Part shown: piece by piece, positions 1-4,614 of the stretch | Layout: each line of letters opens with the position of its first letter | Numbering within the stretch: the first letter of the stretch is position 1 | Assembly: GCA_027036915.1 (NCBI GenBank) | Contig: JALWCD010000073.1 | Coordinates: forward strand, 1 to 11,692 | Source of the DNA: Thermodesulfatator sp. | Lineage (GTDB): Bacteria; Desulfobacterota; Thermodesulfobacteria; Thermodesulfobacteriales; Thermodesulfobacteriaceae | DNA: 11,692 nt | Direction of reading: 5' to 3' | Notes under the pieces: generated by a model | Told to the model about the DNA's origin: nothing | Databases searched by the model: none | The model's input: the letters and a program-made list of their open reading frames with translations, nothing else | Translations under genes and position numbers: made by a program

Positions 1-62
1 GGGAAAGCTTCTGGCCCGAAAATTAGACTGGGAGTTCGTGGATCTCGACGCCTGGCTTGAGG
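1..62 (+). repeat. Direct repeat, left copy (aroK 5' part)
   Basis: Positions 5-62 are identical to 989-1046 inside the intact aroK gene. Positions 1-3 also match, and position 4 is A where 988 is G, a synonymous change in a glycine codon. Identity stops sharply after position 62. The repeat probably extends to the left beyond the window, so its full length is unknown. Confidence 0.95.
1..62 (+). pseudogene. Truncated aroK (shikimate kinase) fragment
   Basis: Read in the aroK frame, this stretch encodes the residues just after the P-loop up to Glu38 of shikimate kinase, including the shikimate-binding DLDAWLE segment. After position 62 the reading continues into unrelated sequence (frame open to about 238) with no shikimate kinase features, so the rest of the enzyme is missing: no GGG motif, no LID arginine. 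The 5' end of this copy lies outside the window. An intact aroK follows at 932-1459, so the fragment is a duplicated remnant rather than the working gene. The near-perfect nucleotide identity to the intact copy implies a recent event or gene conversion. Confidence 0.85.
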
Positions 63-142
63 TAACGTGCTCGGTTCCAAGCGCAAAGATTCCTCAAACA
101 GAAGTCCCGGATGGCGGGCAGTACTCCGTCTCAGCTAACGAT
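63..142. other. Junction between aroK remnant and TA module
   Basis: These 80 bases are unrelated to aroK and lie between the break in the aroK fragment and the stop codon of the antitoxin gene. I see no gene, clear hairpin terminator or transposase end here. This is the left boundary of whatever segment carries the toxin-antitoxin pair. Confidence 0.5.
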
Positions 143-397
143 TTATTTTCTGCTCTCTACGTACTTGTGAATCAAACTCGCAATAAGAGTTTGGTAAGGA
201 ATTCCTTCTTCCTGAGCAATTTTTTTGATAGCAATTAAATCTCGTTCGGAAATACGCAAATTTATACGCCTGGTCTTGCGCAAAGTATAACGGGCGTACT
301 GGCGGTAGCGCTCAAGTTCTTCTTCATCGAGTACGGAACGCCACTCGTCACGCTCAAAACTTTCCAGAATGTCCTTTTCCTCGGGATTAAATTTCAT
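143..397 (-). CDS. BrnA/CopG-type antitoxin of a type II toxin-antitoxin pair
   Basis: An 84-residue charged protein with a C-terminal ribbon-helix-helix fold: a basic beta strand (RINLRIS, residues 44-50), a first helix at about 51-63 and a second at about 67-81 (GIPYQTLIASLIHKYV). This layout is typical of the CopG-like antitoxins paired with BrnT toxins. The acidic N-terminal half (1-40) would be the toxin-wrapping segment. The start overlaps the end of the upstream toxin gene by 11 bp and is preceded by a GGGGGAG ribosome binding site, so the two are translationally coupled. Known antitoxins of this type neutralise the toxin and repress the shared promoter by binding DNA as RHH dimers; the same role here is inferred from fold and gene order. 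Base composition is much lower in G+C than the neighbouring aroK. Confidence 0.85.
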   Translation of the reverse strand: MKFNPEEKDILESFERDEWRSVLDEEELERYRQYARYTLRKTRRINLRISERDLIAIKKIAQEEGIPYQTLIASLIHKYVESRK

Positions 398-692
398 CTT
401 TTTTTCTCCCCCTGCTAAGATATTTTCTTGTAGCCTTTCGACTGGGGATCACTGTTTTGAGAAAGACTTCTTCTTCAGTTTCGACGAAAGGCACAAGATA
501 GACATAACCTTCTATTTCCACCACGAAAATTCTCTGCCCCGGATATCGCTCTTGATTGGGATGCTCCAGGAGATCCAAAACTTCGCCCCTCTCAATTTTG
601 AAAACCACCTCCTCAAAGCAAACGCCGCGCTCTTCCTTAAGCCTGCGGTTCTTTTCTTCATTCCACCTGATCGGCTTAAGATTAATAGCCAT
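387..692 (-). CDS. BrnT-family toxin (predicted ribonuclease)
   Basis: A 101-residue protein with the BrnT pattern: an N-terminal 'IRWNEEKN' strand-helix, 'RGVCFEEVV', a central 'RYPGQRIFVVEIEGYVYLVPF' sheet region (about 50-69) and a C-terminal 'PSRKATRKYL' helix. BrnT toxins are small RelE-like ribonucleases that inhibit translation. I place the start at the ATG at 690-692 because a consensus extended -10 box lies at 709-714, upstream of this ATG, and AAGGCAG precedes it. An in-frame start at 767 exists but would lie upstream of that promoter. Toxin first, antitoxin second with an 11-bp overlap is the usual brnTA order. Family assignment is from sequence pattern recognition; activity is not shown. 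Confidence 0.82.
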   Translation of the reverse strand: MAINLKPIRWNEEKNRRLKEERGVCFEEVVFKIERGEVLDLLEHPNQERYPGQRIFVVEIEGYVYLVPFVETEEEVFLKTVIPSRKATRKYLSRGRKKDEI

Positions 693-696
693 TGTC

Positions 697-708
697 TGCC
701 TTTTGGCA
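697..708. promoter_or_regulatory. Candidate TA operator (inverted repeat)
   Basis: TGCC-TTTT-GGCA is a perfect inverted repeat with 4-bp arms. It lies directly downstream of the TATAAT box and covers the predicted transcription start and the toxin ribosome binding site. RHH antitoxins usually autoregulate by binding short inverted repeats at this position, so this is a reasonable operator candidate. The arms are short and could occur by chance. Confidence 0.4.
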
Positions 709-737
709 ATTATATCAGAGTAAAAACCCAAGACCAA
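709..737 (-). promoter_or_regulatory. Sigma-70-type promoter of the TA operon
   Basis: On the minus strand, TATAAT (714-709) is preceded by TG at the extended -10 position. TTGGTC (737-732) lies 17 bp further upstream as a weak -35 box. The predicted transcription start is near 702, giving a leader of only about 10 nt before the toxin ATG at 692. The perfect -10 with extended TG makes this the best promoter in the window. Confidence 0.7.
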
Positions 738-880
738 GGGATACAAATCTTTTCGGCCACAGAACAAATGGCTGACCGCTATCCGACAAATCCGGGACGG
801 TTCACATTAAGACCCCGGAACTCGCCGAAGAAAGTTTCAAAAGTCTTGCTTCTCCCCTAGAAGGCGGAAAGCAAAGGAGC

Positions 881-909
881 TTGCCAAAAAAGAAAATTCC
901 GGATTAAAA
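881..909 (+). promoter_or_regulatory. Possible aroK promoter
   Basis: TTGCCA (881-886) and TTAAAA (904-909) are separated by 17 bp, and the spacer is A-rich. Both hexamers are imperfect. The position, about 22 bp before the aroK start, would leave a short leader. No other strong candidate was seen between the TA promoter and aroK; the rest of 738-880 shows no supported feature. Confidence 0.3.
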
Positions 910-931
910 AGTTTGGGCAAGGGGCAAGAAA

Positions 932-1459
932 ATGGGCAAGCGTATCCTTCTCATCGGATTCCGGGCGGTGGGGAAGACCACCGTGGGGAAGCTTCTGGCC
1001 CGAAAATTAGACTGGGAGTTCGTGGATCTCGACGCCTGGCTTGAGGCTCGCCTTAAGCGGAGCATACGGGAGGTGGTGGAAACCGAGGGCTGGGAGGCCT
1101 TCCGCCGGGCGGAAAGGGAGGCCTTAAGGACGTTTTCCGGGCGAAAGGAGGTGGTGCTTTCGCTCGGGGGCGGAGCGGTGATGCACCGCAAAGAGATGGA
1201 GGCCCTGAAGGCCGGGGCGTTCGTGGTGTGGCTTTACGCCCGGCCGGAAACCATCATCCGGCGTCTTTCCGAAGACCCCCGCACCGAAACCCAGCGCCCG
1301 AGCCTTACCGGAAGACCCCTTGAGGAGGAGGTAACGGAACTTCTTAAGGAACGCACCCCCCTTTACCGGCACTTCGCGGACCTCGCCCTCTCTACCGACG
1401 ATCTTTATCCGGAAGAGATCGCCCGAAGGATCTTTGAAGAGGTTCAGGCCAGGACTTAA
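932..1459 (+). CDS. aroK: Shikimate kinase
   Basis: A 175-residue enzyme of normal length that phosphorylates the 3-hydroxyl of shikimate with ATP, the fifth step of the cytosolic shikimate pathway to aromatic amino acids. Visible motifs are the Walker A loop GFRAVGKTT (9-17), the shikimate-binding DLD (32-34), Arg58 in the 'EAFRRAE' segment, the GGGAV loop (79-83), and the LID region with Arg122 (QRPSLTGRP) followed by RTPLY (141-145). The ATG is preceded by a purine-rich AAGGGGCAAG. The gene is intact although a truncated duplicate of its 5' part lies about 0.9 kb upstream. Its stop codon overlaps that of the convergent ychF. It could be named aroL, but the single-domain form is normally called aroK. 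Confidence 0.95.
   Translation: MGKRILLIGFRAVGKTTVGKLLARKLDWEFVDLDAWLEARLKRSIREVVETEGWEAFRRAEREALRTFSGRKEVVLSLGGGAVMHRKEMEALKAGAFVVWLYARPETIIRRLSEDPRTETQRPSLTGRPLEEEVTELLKERTPLYRHFADLALSTDDLYPEEIARRIFEEVQART
985..1046 (+). repeat. Direct repeat, right copy (inside aroK)
   Basis: This is the partner of the repeat at 1-62. It covers codons 18/19 to 38/39 of the intact aroK, with 61 of 62 positions identical. Divergence begins at 1047, where the intact gene continues with the Ala39 codon. Confidence 0.95.
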
Positions 1460-2568
1460 GCCCGGAAGCGGATATAGAGGATGTCGCCATCTGAAAGCTG
1501 GTAATCCCGGCCCTCCAGGCGTATCAGGCCTCGCTTACGGGCCTCGGCGAGATTGGTCACCGTAAGGTAATCCCTGAAATTGATGACCTCCGCGGCGATA
1601 AAACCCCGGGCCATGTCGGTATGGATGGCGGCGGCGGCCGAAAGAGCGGTGGTTCCCCGTCTGGCCGTCCGGGCCCGGGCCTCCTTCTCGTTTACGGTAT
1701 AGAAGGTCAAAAGTTCAAGCAAAGCATACCCCTCCTCAATGACTCGCGAAAGACCGGGTTTTTTAAGTCCGTAAGCCTCAAGCATCTCGGCCCTTTCCTC
1801 CGGAGGAAGCTCCGCAAGCTGAGCCTCAAGCTCCGCACAAAGGGCCACCAGCGGCACCCCCTCCTTCCGGGCTCTTTCCCGCAGGGCCTGAAAGTACGGG
1901 TTACCCTCTCCCTCCGGAAGATCCTCCTCTCCCAGATTTGCCACCCAGAGAAGGGGTTTCAGGGTGAGGAGGAAGAGAGTCTTTTCCGCGTAAGCCAGGG
2001 TCTCTTCGGGAAGCCTTGTGCGGTGTTTTCTTATCGGCTCGAGAGCCTCCAGGATCTCCTTTAACGCCCGAAGGTGTTCCACCTCCTTAAGGGCCTCTTT
2101 ATCCCCGGTACGGGCGGCCTTTTCCACCCGGGCGAGTCTTTTTTCCACGGTTTCAAGGTCTCTGGCGATGAGCTCAAGCTCCACGATTTCCGCGTCCCGC
2201 ACGGGATCCACACTTCCCTCCACATGCGAGATTCCCTCGGCCTCAAAACAGCGCAGAACCATGACCAGGGCGTCCATCTCCCGAATATGGGCCAGGAACT
2301 GATTGCCCAGGCCCTCACCGCGGCTTGCGTTTTTCACCAGCCCCGCGATATCCACGAACTCGATCACCGCGGGCACGGCCCGGGCCGCCCCTTCCCTTTC
2401 GGCCAGCAACCGCACCCGTTCGTCCGGCACCTCCACCACCCCCACGTTGGGCTCAATGGTACAGAAGGGGTAATTGGCTACCTCCGCCCGGGCTCCCTCC
2501 ACCAGAGCATTGAAGAGGGTGGACTTGCCCACGTTGGGTAGCCCCACAATCCCTATCCTCAGAGCCAC
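1456..2568 (-). CDS. ychF: Redox-regulated ATPase/GTPase YchF (OLA1 family)
   Basis: A 370-residue Obg-related P-loop protein, the usual YchF length. It shows G1 GLPNVGKS (9-16), the YPFCTIEPNVG switch (33-43), G3 DIAG (73-76), a non-standard G4 NLGE (211-214) in place of NKxD as expected for this ATP-preferring family, a coiled-coil insertion at about 125-195, and a C-terminal TGS domain (about 287-369) ending in 'DGDILYIRF'. YchF proteins bind ribosomes and are linked to stress responses. I choose the GTG at 2566-2568 because AAGGAGGT lies at ideal spacing before it. An in-frame ATG at 2595 would add nine residues upstream of the conserved 'ALRIGIVGLP' start and would place that ribosome site inside the coding sequence. 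Convergent with aroK; divergent from the HNH gene. Confidence 0.96.
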   Translation of the reverse strand: MALRIGIVGLPNVGKSTLFNALVEGARAEVANYPFCTIEPNVGVVEVPDERVRLLAEREGAARAVPAVIEFVDIAGLVKNASRGEGLGNQFLAHIREMDALVMVLRCFEAEGISHVEGSVDPVRDAEIVELELIARDLETVEKRLARVEKAARTGDKEALKEVEHLRALKEILEALEPIRKHRTRLPEETLAYAEKTLFLLTLKPLLWVANLGEEDLPEGEGNPYFQALRERARKEGVPLVALCAELEAQLAELPPEERAEMLEAYGLKKPGLSRVIEEGYALLELLTFYTVNEKEARARTARRGTTALSAAAAIHTDMARGFIAAEVINFRDYLTVTNLAEARKRGLIRLEGRDYQLSDGDILYIRFRA

Positions 2569-2646
2569 GAAGACCTCCTTTTCGCTATTTGCCAAATTCT
2601 GGACTTTGGCCTAAGTTAAGATAACACTTTCGAGGGGAAGGCAGGA
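2569..2646. promoter_or_regulatory. Divergent intergenic region between ychF and HNH gene
   Basis: This 78-bp spacer must hold the 5' signals of both genes. For the HNH gene, TTGCCA (2589-2594) with a poor TAAGTT (2612-2617) 17 bp downstream is the best pair I find; a TAAGAT at 2617-2622 looks better as a -10 box but is badly spaced. No convincing ychF promoter was recognised. Ribosome binding sites lie at both edges. Confidence 0.35.
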
Positions 2647-3246
2647 GTGGCCTCGGACATCCTTCAGGAAAAGGTCCTGGTCCTCAATAAATATTATCAG
2701 GCCGTCCAGATCACCACCGTACTCCGGGCCATCTGTCATCTGGTCAAGGGCACGGCCAAGGTCATCACCCCGGACTGGACCACCCACACCCTGGAGGAAT
2801 GGATCGAGGCCAGCCGTTTCTACGACAACGGCCGCCTGATCCGGAGCCCTTCCCTCTCCATCGTGGCCCCGGACGCCATCTATCTCACCACTTACGACCG
2901 ACTTCCCAAACTGGAAGTGGTCTTCAATCGGGCCAATCTTTTCATGCGAGACGAATATACCTGCCAGTACTGCGGCAAATCGGTCAAAAACCCCAGGGAT
3001 CGCACCATCGATCACGTACTTCCCCGCTCGCGGGGTGGAAAAACCGTCTGGACCAACGTGGTGCTCTGTTGTCGAAAGTGCAACCTCAAGAAAGGAGACC
3101 GGACCCCGGAGGAGGCCGGAATGCGGCTCCTCAAAAAGCCCCAGGCCCCCAGGTGGCACAGCCTCCTTCTTGAGAAGTTTCCCGAAGAAAAACGCGAAGT
3201 CTGGAAACCCTTCCTGGATTTCGCCGGCTTCTATCCCGAGGGCTGA
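2647..3246 (+). CDS. HNH endonuclease family protein
   Basis: A 199-residue protein that begins with GTG after a purine-rich GAGGGGAAGG. The N-terminal part (1-95, starting 'VLVLNKYYQAVQITTVLRA') is the conserved leader found in a widespread single-copy HNH family. Residues 100-151 form the HNH nuclease core: zinc ligands C106/C109 and C142/C145, 'IDHVLPRSRGG' with His123, Asn137 in 'TNVV', and 'CNLKKGD' with Asn146. The tail (152-199) is basic and aromatic. The fold predicts metal-dependent DNA cleavage, but the cellular role of this family is not established, and there is no adjacent methylase or phage gene to suggest restriction or packaging. The last 16 bp overlap the 3' end of cheW on the other strand. 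Confidence 0.88.
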   Translation: MASDILQEKVLVLNKYYQAVQITTVLRAICHLVKGTAKVITPDWTTHTLEEWIEASRFYDNGRLIRSPSLSIVAPDAIYLTTYDRLPKLEVVFNRANLFMRDEYTCQYCGKSVKNPRDRTIDHVLPRSRGGKTVWTNVVLCCRKCNLKKGDRTPEEAGMRLLKKPQAPRWHSLLLEKFPEEKREVWKPFLDFAGFYPEG

Positions 3247-3707
3247 AGAATTTCCTTGGTGTTCAGAATGACCAGAAGCCTCTCCGGAAGCTGACAGACA
3301 TTGCGCACAAAGCGCCTTTCCACCCCCTCGATCCTTTCCGGAGGATCCTCTACCTTGTCCGCGGGGATTTCCAGGATATCCCCTATCCTTTCCACCAAAA
3401 GACTCACCCGTTCTTCGTCCGCATTCCTCACAATCAAGTTGTAAGCTCGCGCACTTTCTTCCAGCTTGAGACCGATTCTTTCGGCCAGATCCACCGTGGT
3501 GAGAACCTGTCCCCGGAGATTGATGATTCCCTTAATATAGGAGGGTGACAAAGGCACCGGAGTGATTTCCAGCTTGCGGTTTATCTCCACCACCTCCTCA
3601 ATGGGCAGCCCAAAAAGATAGTCTCCCAGCCAGAAAGTTACAAAAGTTTCCGTCTGGGATCCCAGAACCGGCCGTGTTTCACTGTTCGGTACGGGTAAAT
3701 CCGCCAT
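3231..3707 (-). CDS. cheW: CheW chemotaxis coupling protein
   Basis: A 158-residue single CheW domain (about 20-150) with the family hallmarks: 'FVTFWLGDYLFGLPIEEVVEI' near the start and 'YIKGIINLRGQVLTTVDL' (57-74). CheW scaffolds CheA onto chemoreceptor arrays at the inner membrane. The start at 3707 is preferred because GGAGGGAG lies just upstream; an ATG at 3728 would add seven residues without a better ribosome site. The coding start sits inside the last 29 bp of the dnaJ-like gene, so translation is likely coupled. It is the last gene of the operon, and its 3' end overlaps the HNH gene, so no intrinsic terminator can be seen between them. Confidence 0.93.
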   Translation of the reverse strand: MADLPVPNSETRPVLGSQTETFVTFWLGDYLFGLPIEEVVEINRKLEITPVPLSPSYIKGIINLRGQVLTTVDLAERIGLKLEESARAYNLIVRNADEERVSLLVERIGDILEIPADKVEDPPERIEGVERRFVRNVCQLPERLLVILNTKEILQPSG

Positions 3708-4614
3708 ACTCTCCCTCCATAATATCACAAAATTCCTGTAACAATCTCAAGGCCCGGGGTGAATACTCGTTGGGGAACCAGATCTCAAACTGCAGGATAA
3801 GGTCCCCCCTCTGACCATCGGGCCTGAAAGGTCCTCTCTGATTAAGAACCAGCCTGGCTCCCGGAGGCAAACCTCGCGGGATTTCGATCTCCTCCACGCC
3901 CTCCAGAGTCTCAACTTTAACCCGTCCCCCAAGGGCCGCTTTCCAGAAGGGTACCTGCACGCGACAAACCAGATTCTCTCCTTCCAGGAAAAGCCTTTCA
4001 TCCTTCTGAACGAAAACCTCAAGGAAGACATCCAGACTCGGGCCATCCGGAGCCCGCGGAATGAAAAGAAAATCTCCTTCCCGTACACCGGCCGGAATGG
4101 AGATCAGGATCTCCTTTTCCCTTCGTATTTCCCCCTTGCCCCGGCAACGGGGACAGGGATCGAGCAGAAGCTCTCCCTCCCCTCGACAGCGAGGGCAAAC
4201 GTGCCGGTACATCCCCTCCTTCTCCGGAATCAATCCTTCCCCCTTGCACCATTCACAGAGCCTCTTTCGCCCCTGAGGATCCAAACCATTACCCCCACAG
4301 TAATTACAGGGGACGAGATCGTCCGGCACTTTAACCCATCTCTCAGTCCCTAGGGCCACCTCCCTTACACTAAGCTCAAGAAAGGAAAGGAAATAATCCC
4401 CGCTTCCCGGTCGTTCGCGAACCACCTGCACCCGCCGGCGAGCCTCGTAAAGTCCTTTAAGCTGTTCATAAGCCTCCTGTAAAGCGAGATAACGCTCCGG
4501 ATCACCGCCACGGTCGGGATGAAAGTCCTTCACCTTTCGCAGATAGGCACGCCGGATCTCTTCCCAGCCGGCTCCCGGTGAAATCCCGAGGACCTCGAAA
4601 GGATCCATGCCCAT
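3679..4614 (-). CDS. DnaJ-like (type I Hsp40) co-chaperone without G/F region
   Basis: A 311-residue protein. The J-domain (about 3-58) has the HPD triad at 32-34, needed to stimulate DnaK ATPase. A cysteine-rich domain (103-161) has four zinc motifs: CNYCGGNG, CEWCKGEG, CPRCRGEG, CPRCRGKG. The C-terminal substrate-binding domains (about 166-283) include 'ISIPAGVREGD' and 'VPFWKAALGG'. The gly/phe-rich linker of classical DnaJ is absent: only some 40 residues without Gly/Phe repeats separate the J-domain from the zinc fingers, and the protein is about 65 residues shorter than E. coli DnaJ. The ATG overlaps the cheA stop by one base (TGATG) and AGGAGG precedes it. There is no grpE or dnaK beside it, so this is probably a dedicated second DnaJ, not the main one. 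A role in folding or assembly of Che proteins is only suggested by position. Confidence 0.9.
   Translation of the reverse strand: MGMDPFEVLGISPGAGWEEIRRAYLRKVKDFHPDRGGDPERYLALQEAYEQLKGLYEARRRVQVVRERPGSGDYFLSFLELSVREVALGTERWVKVPDDLVPCNYCGGNGLDPQGRKRLCEWCKGEGLIPEKEGMYRHVCPRCRGEGELLLDPCPRCRGKGEIRREKEILISIPAGVREGDFLFIPRAPDGPSLDVFLEVFVQKDERLFLEGENLVCRVQVPFWKAALGGRVKVETLEGVEEIEIPRGLPPGARLVLNQRGPFRPDGQRGDLILQFEIWFPNEYSPRALRLLQEFCDIMEGEYGGFTRTEQ

Noticed and set aside
38..238. Plus-strand open frame starting inside the aroK remnant
   Set aside because: It is the broken aroK frame reading through into the antitoxin gene on the other strand; after Glu38 nothing resembles a protein family, and the GTG start has no ribosome site.
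369..860. Long plus-strand open frame opposite the TA pair
   Set aside because: It overlaps both TA genes on the opposite strand, which have family signatures, a promoter and ribosome sites; its own translation is Phe/Ser-rich and unlike any family.
776..906. Open frame of 43 codons with protein-like look (IKTPELAEESFKSL) ending just before aroK
   Set aside because: It has no start codon after the stop at 773-775 and overlaps the proposed aroK promoter. It could be the tail of a decayed gene, but there is too little to support a call.
1..931. CRISPR array, tRNA or IS element as explanation for the repeats near the left end
   Set aside because: There are only two repeat copies and both are aroK coding sequence; no spacers, cloverleaf, transposase or terminal inverted repeats are visible.
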